Below, piece by piece: positions 11,862 to 23,401 of a stretch of 64,000 nucleotides of DNA; the stretch's first letter is position 1, and the number at the start of each line of letters is the position of its first letter. The translations under genes were made by a program, and so were the position numbers. The notes beneath the pieces were generated by a model. That model was given only the letters and a program-made list of their open reading frames with translations, ran no database searches and was not told the DNA's origin. This stretch comes from Naegleria lovaniensis (Eukaryota; Heterolobosea; Eutetramitea; Acrasida; Naegleriidae). Location of the stretch: contig NW_025407847.1 in assembly GCF_003324165.1 (NCBI RefSeq), forward strand, positions 575,202-639,201, in the 5' to 3' direction.

Positions 11862-12258
11862 GGTGTGTTATTGCATTGTTGATGTTCAATAACGAGCCAA
11901 TTTTTGTCATGATCCCATTCACAAATAAAGAACAAGTCCATCCCGCCTCACAAACACGTTACATGAAAAAGTTTCAGTGAGAAATGTGACATTCCGTTAC
12001 ATTTTTAAAGTTTTTTGTCCTCTTTCGGGATTCTCTCTATTCTTAAAAAAAAACCTCACAACAACAGATACCTTTCCAATCCCTGTGCGTTCCTTGTTGC
12101 ATTTTGTGTTTCACTAGTCAGCAGTAGTACAATAATCCAACAGATTCACATTATAAAACATACATTCATCATAGAGCTTTTTGTATTTTAATAGCGAGAA
12201 TCCTCTTCCCAATCCTTCTTGTATTGTCCTTCTTCCGAATCCTTCCCAAATCATCATC
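11862..12258. other. Intergenic, no gene seen
   Basis: About 400 bases between two plus-strand genes. It contains an A-run at about 12047 and should hold the promoter and 5' UTR of the coiled-coil gene. The frame of the next gene is open back to 12181 through a TTG, but no ATG occurs there. Confidence 0.45.
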
Positions 12259-13986
12259 ATGCCTTCTCAAAAGAATCATCCAGAAGCACCAACCATTACA
12301 TTACCAGCCTCCTTGTTATTGAATTCATCACTCTCTTCTCGTATTTCATCGAGCTCTACCAACCAAAAACCAAACACTGCCAACTCCTCTACGATGAACA
12401 CCACCAAATCAACAACAACAACTGTATCATCGTTTGGTTCTTCCAAAGTTTTGGCAGGCACTACTAATACTTCTCCTCAATTCTTTTCATCTTCTACTTC
12501 AACAACAACAACAACAACAGCATTGGCTCCATCACGTAAAATTCATCTCGTAACCTTGGAAGAGAAACAACGAGACCAAAAGCAGCAGCAATTCTCTTCT
12601 TCTATTCTTCCAACCACCACTCGTTCCGATCTCTCGGAACCAAAAGTACCTTCTTCCTCAATGAATGGCAAGAAAAAGAAGAAGAAACAACAACCAAATT
12701 CCGTACAAAAGAATGATCTGCAATTACCTCAAACAACGCCTCCTCCTGTTCCCTCCATTTCTACTTGCCATCTCAATTCCTCAACTCCCCAAAAAAGGAA
12801 AACCTCATCTTCATCATCGCCTAATATTCATCCTCAACAACCGCAACAACCCACTCTTTCACCCATGATTGAATTTGAGGAAGATGGAATTTTAGAAGAT
12901 CGAGCTTCTGTCTTGACCAATAGTGCTCGTTCCAGAGCTCCCAGCCATACATTAACTCTTTCTCCAAGAAGTGCCTCTACTTTGAGTTCGGCATCTTCCG
13001 ATGATGGAATGATGACACGTGGACATACAATGATTCAGAGCTATGAAGAAGATGGTCACGACGATGAAGATGAATTGATGAATGGATCGAATCGATCAAG
13101 TAAGACATTGAAAAAAACAAATCAACGTTTGAAGAAACGAGTTCAAAGTTTAACTGCAGAACATGCTGAGGCTCTTCAAAAATTGACATTGTTACAGGAG
13201 GAATTGAATACATTGAAGCAGTCGTATGAAACCGAGTTGAGCAAAACCAAGCACATGTCACAAGTCATTATTGGCGATTTGAAAACTCGAAATGACAATC
13301 TGAAAGAAAAACTCAAAAAGCAGAAAGAGGAATTGGAACATTTAGAAAATTCTGTTATTACTCCATTGCGAACTTCTTTTGAGAGCAAGAAATTGGAATT
13401 TGAAAATGTGATTGTCACTCTCAAGGATCAATTGCAAAATTTGAGTGCAGCCGAGGAACGAAAATATCAGGAAATACTGACTGAACAGGAAACTGATTTC
13501 ACGACAAAGATGGAATTGTTAAAGAAGGAACATGAACAAACCCTTCAGCGACAACATCAATTGAAGATTGAGTTGGAAGCCATAGTCACAAGAAGAACGG
13601 AAGAAATAATCTCCCTCAAACTCACCATCGAGTCCACTCAACAATTGTTGACTCACACAAGGACCAATTACGAGACTCAGATCGAAAAACTCACAACTCA
13701 ATTCAAGACAAGAGAGGACGAGTTATTACATCTTCTCAAGCTCAAAGAGGAAGAAAATCAAAGACTGTTACAAGAAAATGCGCTACTTCGAGACAAGCTC
13801 AAAGAGAAACCTCAGTTCTCTCATGCAAGCAACAATGATAATGACATGGTTAAGAAGTTTGCAAATCTCATTCCAAAACAATACCCAGGTTCTTCTTTAA
13901 AATCTGTGAGGTCGTCACAACCCTCCACTGCAATGGCTAGCTCAATTTTACAATTTTTACAAGGTAAACGATGTGTACAGTTGTAA
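12259..13986 (+). CDS. Coiled-coil protein with low-complexity Ser/Thr-rich N-terminus
   Basis: The first in-frame ATG is at 12259, giving 575 residues. Residues 1-270 are Ser/Thr/Gln/Pro-rich with Thr and Ser homopolymers and a Lys cluster (KKKKKKQQ) that could act as a nuclear signal. From about residue 280 to 535 the sequence is a strong coiled coil in heptads of Leu with Glu, Lys and Gln. No enzymatic or known interaction domain is visible. The Ser-rich segment includes SP sites that could be phosphorylated (inference). The end is a short run, FLQGKRCVQL, that follows a GGTAAAC; a final intron leading to another exon cannot be excluded, but nothing coding follows nearby. Confidence 0.75.
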   Translation: MPSQKNHPEAPTITLPASLLLNSSLSSRISSSSTNQKPNTANSSTMNTTKSTTTTVSSFGSSKVLAGTTNTSPQFFSSSTSTTTTTTALAPSRKIHLVTLEEKQRDQKQQQFSSSILPTTTRSDLSEPKVPSSSMNGKKKKKKQQPNSVQKNDLQLPQTTPPPVPSISTCHLNSSTPQKRKTSSSSSPNIHPQQPQQPTLSPMIEFEEDGILEDRASVLTNSARSRAPSHTLTLSPRSASTLSSASSDDGMMTRGHTMIQSYEEDGHDDEDELMNGSNRSSKTLKKTNQRLKKRVQSLTAEHAEALQKLTLLQEELNTLKQSYETELSKTKHMSQVIIGDLKTRNDNLKEKLKKQKEELEHLENSVITPLRTSFESKKLEFENVIVTLKDQLQNLSAAEERKYQEILTEQETDFTTKMELLKKEHEQTLQRQHQLKIELEAIVTRRTEEIISLKLTIESTQQLLTHTRTNYETQIEKLTTQFKTREDELLHLLKLKEEENQRLLQENALLRDKLKEKPQFSHASNNDNDMVKKFANLIPKQYPGSSLKSVRSSQPSTAMASSILQFLQGKRCVQL

Positions 13987-14168
13987 ATAAATGGAAAATG
14001 ATCAAAATTTAAGTGTATTTAAGCAAGTTTAACTTTAAACAACAGCGCTACTCGTTCTACAAATTGCATAAACCTCTCTCAACTGCAAACTACAACGAAT
14101 TCAGAATGGAAGGACGAGAAATAAACTCAATAAGTCCTTGTCAGTGCTTACTACAATTTAAAGTAACG

Positions 14169-15933
14169 CTACTCTTCTGAGATGGCACTTCCCAAACTGG
14201 CTCCATTGTAACATTTATCCATTCTTTCTCGATACAATTCATCACTGTATGCCAAAACATATCCATTGCATTTGAGAGCTTCCAAAACAAGTTCTGGGTC
14301 TTTCTTCAATTCTTTGCTTGCAAACTGTAATGCATTTCCATTGTTCTTCACCGCTTCTAACATGATTTCCTTATCACAACAAGCATAACTAGATCCCACT
14401 ATTTCAAGACTGTTGAGTTGGACAATGTTTAACATAAATTCTTTGTCATTGGCAAGTTCTTTTGGTGTGTTTGCTAATCGCAGAATATTTCTACATCCAA
14501 GTTTGACAGCATCCAATAAGAATTGTTTGTCACACATAAGTTTCTCAGAAACATATCTCAACGCAAAATTGTCTTGTCGGATAGCTTCCCAAACAATTTC
14601 TGGATCGCTTCTCATCACCTCATCAACATGCTGCAGAGCCTGACCGTCTTTTCGTACAGCTGCCAATACCATTTCTTTGTCCATCTTCACATCGTTTGAT
14701 GCGTATTGAATAGCATCACCATGACATCGTATGGCTTCCATGACCACATCTCTGTCACCTTTCAAATCATTTGATGCATACATTAGTGCGTGTCTCTTTT
14801 CATGAACAGCATGTAATATAAAGGTTTTGTCTCGCTTTAGATCGTCAGAAATGTGGGCCATTGCAGATCCATCTCTTTTGATAGCCATTAATGAAATTTC
14901 TTGGTCATTCTTCAACTCCTTTGAGGCATAAGCAAATGCCATGCCATTGTTGCTGACTGCCTTTAACAATATCTCGATCGCTCCTCAATGCTTTCGACAT
15001 GTACTTGAGTAAAAATCCAAATTCTTGAACGATTCGTATCATTATTTCTTTTGTTGAATAATCAAACACCTGCAAATGTTCAAATTCTGGAAATATTAAT
15101 TTTACAGCTTGCAGCATGAACTCTGGATTTTGGATTAAATCATGTGATACAGCTTCCAATGTATTTTTGTTTTGTTTGATTGCTTCAAAAATCGTTTCCC
15201 AATCTGTGTTATGGAATGAAAATAGACTCCAAGCATTAATTAACGACGTATTGTGTTTCAAAGCAGCTAACAAAAGCTCTTTGTCTTTTTTGAGCGTTGG
15301 GGAAGCATAGCTCAACACTTCTCCGTTGTGTCCACAGATTGCTTCCAATATAAATTCACGGTCGTCGCGAAGAGCGAATGAGGCAAAACGAAAAGCATGT
15401 GGCTGTTTCTTTATCGCTGTCAATACTATTTCTCTATCATTTTGAAGAGTGAAAGGTGTAAACTGCAATTGTGATCCATGACACTGAACTACTTTCAATA
15501 TAAATTCTCTGTCTTGTTTTAATTGTGTTTGTGCAAAGGCCAATCCATAACCATACTTTTGAATATGATTGAACACAAATTTCGGGTCATTCATAAATTC
15601 TACAGGAAAGAAATGTTCAAATCTCAATTCTCGATGTTCAAGCCATTTCTTCTTTCCTTGCTGCTGCAAAGTGAATTTGGTTTTCAATAATAATTCCCAT
15701 TTACGTAAATGATCATCATGATTATCCGAAAAATCTGCAAGGATCACCTTTTCGTATTCATCATGATGGAATGATCGTGGACATATTTTTTGTTTCTTTG
15801 TGTTTGTTGATGATGAATGTGTTATTCCGATCTCTTCCAAAGCATGATCACTAATGAAATCATTCCAAATTTCATTCGTTTTCGTCTTTGGATTGAAATC
15901 GGAATGAATGAGACTGTACTCTCGTTTGGACAT
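14169..15933 (-). CDS. DUF4116 repeat protein B, one frame break
   Basis: About 588 residues, paralogous to the gene at 5127-6829 and collinear with it. A 90-residue N-terminal cap (MSKREYSLIHSDFNPKTK, then a KKQKICPRSFHHDEYEKV core) precedes roughly 15 DUF4116 repeats of about 25 residues each, ending in SDELYRERMDKCYNGASLG, a tail also recognisable in gene A. Frame breaks near 14966, where GATATTGTTAAAG lacks two T bases relative to the repeat consensus (DIVLKAVSNNG). Gene A has DIVLSAV at the same position, supporting loss of TT. As with gene A, function is unknown; a cytosolic helical solenoid is inferred. Confidence 0.85.
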
Positions 15934-16019
15934 TTTTTTTCAATAGCTGTTGTAAAATACAAATTACCAATTTGGAATTTTGGATCAACTCATGAATTCC
16001 ATTTCACAACCATACTTAT

Positions 16020-16215
16020 ACTTGTTGCCCAAGTATGCATCATGATAACATTGCTCCATTCTTGCTTGATACCATTCATCACTGTACTCAACACAGAACC
16101 ATTGCATTTCAACTCTGCATAAACAACTGTTAAATCCTTTTGTAATAGAGGTACCTTAACACATTTACATGATTCTTTACTGCCTCCAACATGATTTCTT
16201 TGGTAATTACTGGAT
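16020..16215 (-). pseudogene. Decayed DUF4116 3' fragment
   Basis: This segment aligns base for base with the 3' end of DUF4116 gene B (about 14185-14390). Shared pieces include the last-repeat region (attcatcactgta, ccattgcattt) and ctccaacatgattt for the EIMLEAVKN repeat. Both copies have about 104 bases between the last two shared blocks, so alignment is collinear. The minus-strand frame carries several stops, so this is a relic of a third copy lying just upstream of intact gene B. Confidence 0.65.
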
Positions 16216-16957
16216 TGGCTTTGTGTGCATGTTCAAAAATTATTGTTCCATGATCTTTTCCAATTTCTTACCAGTCCTTTTCTGTAATAAACATTGTTGT
16301 CTTAACGTGTTCATTCAATCCATCTCGTACAACTTGTTCATATCTTGTTCCATGAGTTCTAGAGAGGAATTTGTTACTATCTTTCTGTATATGGCCTTAA
16401 TGAGCTTCGGGATCATAATGATGATCCTTCTCTTACTTCAAACAAATACACACAGCTATAACAACAACCCACACAAATGAAACGAGAAATGACGGTTATG
16501 AGGGATGAAGATCATCTTGCTTCATGTACGCCACAACAGCAAGGTTAAAATAATTTTGAAAAGTCCTATTTGGAAGTATTGACCCGCTATTCATTTCTTG
16601 TTGAACAGTGTATCATGTTGTACCAATCCTGGACATGGTGTTGTGCAAGATGTTTTGTTTATGTGTTGCACGTTGATAAAAAATGAAGCTTTGCGGATTT
16701 CAGCGGTGTGCCACTTGCTCGGGATGGTCTTTGAACAATTTAATTTAATGTGCACAACATGTGATCATCCTATTTAGAAATAGTCCATGATCTTCATGGA
16801 AAGGTTTTGGATCTGAATTTAAAGAAGGAAATGAATGTAATCGTGTCGTGGCTGGACATAATGATTTATTTGTAACGTCAAAATAATTGTCTGGAAGCGG
16901 CATCTCATCAAAACGCAATCATTGTGCCTAGTACGCAACGACAAACAGCAGCAAATC
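16216..16957. other. Intergenic, possibly further DUF4116 debris
   Basis: About 740 bases upstream of the cyclase-fusion gene. The first part may continue the decayed DUF4116 copy, but similarity fades. A 103-codon plus-strand frame (16169-16480) lies over this debris and is not supported. The last 300 bases should hold the promoter of the gene at 16958. No other feature is visible. Confidence 0.4.
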
Positions 16958-19900
16958 ATGCCTGATCAACAATTAATTTCGACCAAGTGTGATCATCATG
17001 GCATGGAACAATCCAATAAGATGGAAAGCAATAACTCTTCTCCGCGAAATACAGTCTACAACATGCAATATGAAGAAAGATTGGCGCTGACAGCCCTTCC
17101 TCCCTTCTTTACACCCATCCGACTGCAGGATCACTCATCTTCTATCATTAATTACGACAGAGAAAGATTCATGATAGTCACTTGTAAATATAACCCCCAA
17201 TATTATTCAGGATGCGCCTCGTTACCACTGGAAGAGAATGTGGTGTATTGCGTCAAAGTATCCTTAAACATGCAGTCAACTAGTCAATTAATGAAAGACG
17301 CTGAAGTATCAAAATATTTGAATAATTCTCTTGAAGACAAACAAGTGATTCCAAAGCTGTACGCATACCTCAGTGATTACTTGATACTTGTCAGAGAATT
17401 TGTGAACGCAAAAAACCTTAGATTTTTGATCGACAATTCCTTACCGTTATCTGACAAACCATCAACAGAGAATTTGCAACGAATACTCGATTATGCCATC
17501 AGGATATGCTATGCAATTGACCAAATTCATGCACAACGAGTGTTTCATGGTGGTATTAGACCCGAAAACATAATCTGTGATGAAAGAAATGTAAAATTAA
17601 TAGACTTGGGCCATAGCGACTTTCTACCTCTGGATAGTCCGTTTGTGTACACAGATAAACCAATTGGTTCAGGATTGTACATGTCGCCTGAAGCTACTGG
17701 GCGTTTACCAAAACCGCTTGGTTTTCATTGTGACATTTACAGTTTTGGTTTTGTATTATTTGAAATGATTGCAGGAGAGCATCCTTTCAATCGCAATAAC
17801 ATGTCCAATGCTGATTTAATGTACTACCATATCACACAACAACCGGAATTATTGTATAATAATTTATTGAGACGAAACATGTTAAGCAGTACCAATTCAT
17901 TGTGTTCACAAGCCGTTTACGCTATGTCTCTTGTCATTTCCAAAATGATTCGAAAGGCTATTGAGAAAAGGTATGCAAGTATTCAGGGCGTGATGAAAGA
18001 TTTAGACTATATTTTGAAATGCCTTCACAATAATTCAGAGTCTAGTTTACAAAACTTTGTGCCAGGAGAGCAAGATATCCAAACGTCGATCAACATTCCT
18101 TATAAAGTGTTTGGTAGAGATGAATTATTACAACAAATGAATGCGGTATTAACCGAAACTATGGGCTCTAAGTTTCCTAATGTAATTTTATTAAGAGGAC
18201 ACAGTGGGATCGGTAAGTAGAGATGAAAAAGCAAGATTGATTGCTCACATACCCTACTGTTTGCAGGAAAATCATGTTTAGTTCGAGAGTTCAGAATCAG
18301 ATGCGGGCAAGAATTGGCTTATTATGAAGCAAAATATGACCAACACCATAACGTTCCTTTTGCGTTAAATCAAGTCTGTAGTTCGATGATTAATTCAATT
18401 TTAGGAGAACCAGAAGACATAATTTCAAACTTTCGAAAACAATTAACCTCAGTATTGGGATCTATGCAAATTGAAATGCTGTGTGAGTCAATACCCAACA
18501 TGAACGCAATATTTTCCTCATTCGAAAAAGGGACACATACTCTACAATGCAAGCAGCATGATGAGGCCATGCGAATGTATTGTCAGTCAGGTATGATGTT
18601 GTTGTTGAAATTTGTAATGCTATCGATCATGCAATTTTTTTGAATCTATATAGTTATTTACCTGTTACAAGTTTTCAGTCAAAGAAAAAACCAGCTTTTA
18701 TGTATTTTCTTAGATGACCTGCAATGGACGGATTATGAAAATCTGAAACTATTGAAAGAGATGATTGGATTAGGAAGCTGTGAAACCTTTCCATTTCTAT
18801 TGATAGGCGCCTTTCGAGATAATGAAGTTTATACGAGTAATAGCATGCATCCCTTACCGTTTTTCATTGAGTCCATACGATCTCAAGCCCACATCATCGA
18901 GATTGAGGTTAAAGAGTTAACACCAGATGCATGTAATTTATTAGTGGCAGAGTCACTGAGCAGACCTCAACAAGAAACCAAACGACTGACACAAATATTG
19001 CTTTCAAAAACTCAAGGCAATCCTTTCTTCTTGAAACAGTTATTAGTGTCCTTGTTTAAAGAAGGAATAATATTTTTCAGCAGAACTTTGAAAATGATGT
19101 CCTGGAAGCTAGGAGAGATTGAAAAGAAATCAGTTACTCAGAATGTACTCGATTATTTATTGCTGAAGCTTGATCAAATTCAACCAATAACAAGAACACT
19201 GTTGGGCTATGCATCATGTATTGGAAACAGATTTTCTTTTGCCGAATTAAGAGACTTGTTGAATATCAAAAGAAAAGCACCATATTCTATTTTAGATGTA
19301 AAAGAAATGATTGGAGAGGCAATCACAGAAGGATGGGTTGCATATTTGGATTCTAACAATTTGCATTTTACACATGACAGGCTCCAACAAGCAGCAAATA
19401 AGATATTTCCACCTGAGGCCAACAACACAGTTCACTACACGTTTGGTAAATATTTGTTGAGAAGAGCAACAGCCAACAATGGAGACATTGCATTGGATGA
19501 ACATATTTTTGATATTGTTGTTCACTTAAATCACAGATCACATGATGACAAAATTCTAGGACATGTCGACAAGAGAAGACATCTATTGAGTTTAAACAAA
19601 ACCGCTGCCAAAAAGGCCATCAATAGTGGCGCCGTAGAGCAAGCTCAGAGTTTTGTCGACACTGCATGGACATTGCTACAACAAGAAACAAACATATGGG
19701 AAGAGCCTTTTTATAATACCGCTTTCGAACTCTTAATTGAGAAGGGAAATTGTGCTTTTGCAAGCGATATTGAATCTGGTTTGTCCATATTCAACATTGC
19801 AATTCTAAAATCCAAAACCAGACTTCATCTCTATGAAGCTTGTTATCATTCCATTCTGGCATATCTTGCACTTGGAAAATATGAATGTGTGTATGAAGTC

Positions 19901-22844
19901 CTGAAAAACAAGATATTCCCGTCGAACGACGAGCTCAAATTTTTAACTTACACTTCTGAAGTCGACCAATTGAAGAGCTGGATGGACATCAAGATGACAA
20001 GGATGACAAATCAGTTACTTCAAAACCTCACTAAACAAGATATTATGCAATTACCAGATTTGAAAGACGAAGAACAGATTTACCTGATCAACATTCTGGT
20101 AATGAGCTCCCCAGGTGTATTTAATACAAGAACAAGAAGCAGCAAGTACGTTTATATGGTCCTTTTAATGATTGCTGCAGAAATCATTCTTCAACAGGGT
20201 TTATGCCTAACAGCCCCACATGCCCTTGGTTGTTTTGCATGGTATTGCAATACTTTTTGGTTTCTCCCAAGTGTGAACATACTAATTGATGCTGCTATTG
20301 AAATATCTCGAAACAGATATAAGAATTCGCAGCAACTAGCTTTATGTTTGGAAAGGAAGTTAGTGAGCTATTTCATATTTCCAAACATTAACGGGATTGA
20401 AGCGTGGAATCTTGCTGAGGAAGCATTTCTATTAGCCATCAAATCAAACAAGTACCAAGCCTTATTTTCCATAGTATGGTGCCCATTTTAACATTTCTTT
20501 TATGCCGACAGTGATATAACCACCTCTATTCTTTGGAGCAAAAGAGTAGTAGATATTTTCAAGCAAATGGGTAATTTGATGCTTCTAGATGCTAGTAATA
20601 TGGTATTAGAGATGAAACGAGTAGCATGTGGAGAAAGCGAACACTTTTCCCCAGTTTATACCTGTGATGTAACGAGTTACCATTCCTTTAGGCATGTACA
20701 TTTTACATGTCAAGGAATTTCCTATTTTCTTCAACAAAACATTTTGGAGGCGTTCAATAGCTTTGAACAATCCAACGAATATCTGGAGGATTCGTTTGGT
20801 TTGTGTAGCGCATGGATGAACGCTTTGTTCAAAGGATTGACAGCGTGTGAATACAAAAAACGTCTCTTGAAGCAGGACGAGGCTGTGTCTTCCACCTTGA
20901 TTGAGCGGTGTGACAAGATGATTGAAGACTCTTTATCTATTTTGAAACGGGTCTCCAAATCAAATCCATTAATATTTCAATGCTCATACGAATTGATTAA
21001 GGCAGAGAGTTTGAGCTGCAGACAAAAATGGGATTTACTAACCACCAACAAAATTGTCTCGACATTTAATCGATGCCTCAAGCATGCAATACAAGAACGT
21101 AACCAATTCATTGTGAAATTGGCTCATTGGAAAATCGGTGAGCTCTATAAGGAACTTGATATGGAAGACTGGATTTCTGGTAAACACTTCTCAGAAGCTT
21201 TTGATCTATTCAATGAAATGGGAGTCACAGTACTTGCAGATTATATTTGGGAAAATTACAAATTGCAGATTGAGGCCTATCATCAACAAACTACCTCTTT
21301 CCAAATCAGTCATGAGGTCTCTGCTTGTACAAAGGATCATCTGGCATCATCAAACATATCACCATGCGACAGTGACATTGAAACCATTGCTGAATCGAAC
21401 GAATTAGATTTCAAGGAAATCTTCATATCGATTCTACCTCTCATTTGTGAACATACAGCTGCCACCAGGTGTTGCTTGTTGTTGAAAAGAAACTCAACAC
21501 TATTTTTTGATGCCGAATTTAATACTGTTCTTGATTCAGGTGGAAATACTAATCTACAACTCGTTGAAAACACACCACTCAACGGACCAATGTCACATTT
21601 TTTACCTGTCAAGATGATTTATCGAACCCTTAGAACCAAGAGGGAACAAATGTTAGATCCACATGAACACCTTACAGAGAACAACTATTATCAAGAGCAT
21701 GAAATTGCCTCCGCATTGTGTCTTCCAATCATTCGGGATAGAATTGCCGTTGGCTGCATTTATTTAGAACACAAAGAAATGCAAGGCGTGTTTTGTCCTG
21801 AAAAAATTAGCGCAGCTAAATTAATTATTTCCATTAGTATCGATAATGCAGCAACTTTCACATCCATTAACAAGTCATATTCTCGGTTTATTCCATCTGA
21901 ATTTTTATCACTTCTTGGAAAGAGTCATGTCACAAAAGTAAATGCAGGAGATGCTGTCAATCGACCACTTACTGTCGTATTCGCAGGTATTTATGACTTG
22001 ACAGAATTAATAGAAAGATTGTCTGCAAAGGACATTTTTCAATTTATGAATAAGCTTTTTTTGAAGGTACGTATTATTTTCATGTGAATACACATATGCA
22101 CATATATACGTCTCATCAGATTGCTCCAATTATATCCAAACATCGAGGATTTATTGACAAAATAGGTATGTTATTCAGTCATGAACATGTTGTTGTCAAC
22201 GAAACATCACTGAAGGTGATGGAATAATGGCTTTATTTCTAGAACCACAGTTAGCAGTGAACGCTTCGTTAGAAATGATTTCCCAATTGGATAGCTTTAA
22301 TAGAGATCATCTTTTCAATATCAACATAGGGATTGGAATTTGTAATGGAATGGTGAGTGTTGGAACGGTTGGTTATCAACAAAGATTGGACATTACAGTC
22401 ATTTCAGATACCGCAAATATTTCTTCACGATTACAGTCTCTAACTCGGTCTTTCAAGTCTCGAATTTTAGTCACAGAGAGCGTCATCAATTCCATTCAGT
22501 TGTCATCAGACCATGGTTGTGCCACCTATCTTGGAAAATTTCTGTTAAAAGGAAAACATGTGGCCACTGATGTGTACGACATTAAGGGAACACAATGGCC
22601 GAATTATGTTTTTGATGAGAATGTTCAGCATGGCTTGTCCCACATGGTTCTCTCATTTCAACTCAAAGATTTTGAAGAGTGTTCGAAAATAGCCACACAA
22701 CTCGTACTTTATGGAAATCCAGTAGTCGTTGCCAAAGCTCAGAAATATTTGTGTGCATGTACACTTTATTCAGCAACAACCCTGCCTGAAAATTGGTCAG
22801 GAGAAATTCGATTAAGCAAAGAGGGAGAACCATACCCCATGTAA
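16958..22844 (+). CDS. Kinase-like / AAA ATPase / GAF / class III cyclase fusion protein, six exons
   Basis: Exons are 16958-18212, 18267-18590, 18654-20478, 20512-22066, 22120-22165 and 22216-22844; the total divides by three (about 1,877 residues). Domain order: protein-kinase fold (about 60-335) with HGGIRPENI, LIDLGHSDF and YMSPEATGR; ATPase with Walker A GHSGIGKS (about 414-421) and Walker B CIFLDDLQW (about 545-553); a long helical region; GAF (about 1435-1560); nucleotide-cyclase domain (about 1600-1790). The architecture matches bacterial and amoebal multidomain sensors. The kinase HxD aspartate is Gly, and the cyclase's first metal aspartate (usually FADI) is Gly in VVFAGIYD, while GDGIM keeps the second. 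Activity of either domain is therefore doubtful. Intron 3 (20479-20511, 33 nt) is the least certain junction. No membrane segment is seen. Confidence 0.88.
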
Positions 22845-22944
22845 ACACGTGATGAGTCACATTATTATATCCTTGCATATCATCCAGAAACCTCATTCAA
22901 CCTTCGTACGTTGATGATGAATGATATTGCCCTTATCAACAGGT

Positions 22945-23180
22945 CCCATTTACGTAAATGATCATCATGATTATCCGAAAAATCTGCAAGGATCACCTTT
23001 TCGTATTCATCATGATGGAATGATCGTGGACATATTTTTTGTTTCTTTGTGTTTGTTGATGATGAACGTATTATTCCGATCCCTTCCTCACCATGAGCAC
23101 TTTCATTCCAAATTTCATTCGTTTTCGTCTTTGGATTGAAATTGGAATGAATGAGACTGTACTCTCGTTTGGACATTTTT
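22945..23180 (-). pseudogene. Truncated duplicate of DUF4116 gene B 5' end
   Basis: The minus strand encodes the N-terminal cap of DUF4116 gene B almost unchanged (MSKREYSLIHSNFNPKTK, then KKQKICPRSFHHDEYEKV and LADFSDNHDDHLRKW). Nucleotide identity to 15697-15935 is near complete in the first 145 bases. Similarity stops at 22945, just after the codons for RKW, and the frame runs into unrelated sequence. No DUF4116 repeats follow, so it is a broken partial copy. It sits 100 bases beyond the stop of the cyclase-fusion gene, on the opposite strand. A short ORF remains open (22880-23236) but is unlikely to be a functional gene. Confidence 0.82.
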
Positions 23181-23401
23181 AAATAATTATTGTAATGCTT
23201 CGGTATCTGTATCTTTCTGTAATTCTTGACATGCATAACTCAATTCATATCATCACATGTCACAGCTTTAAGCATAATACGAGGAACTACAGGTTATGAT
23301 TACTTCCGTTCAGAATTGCATTTAACAGGGCTTCCATATGCTTCCTCAATTGTTGAAATAAAATTGCATCCATGCAAGCTTGTATTTGTCAATTAGACTG
23401 T

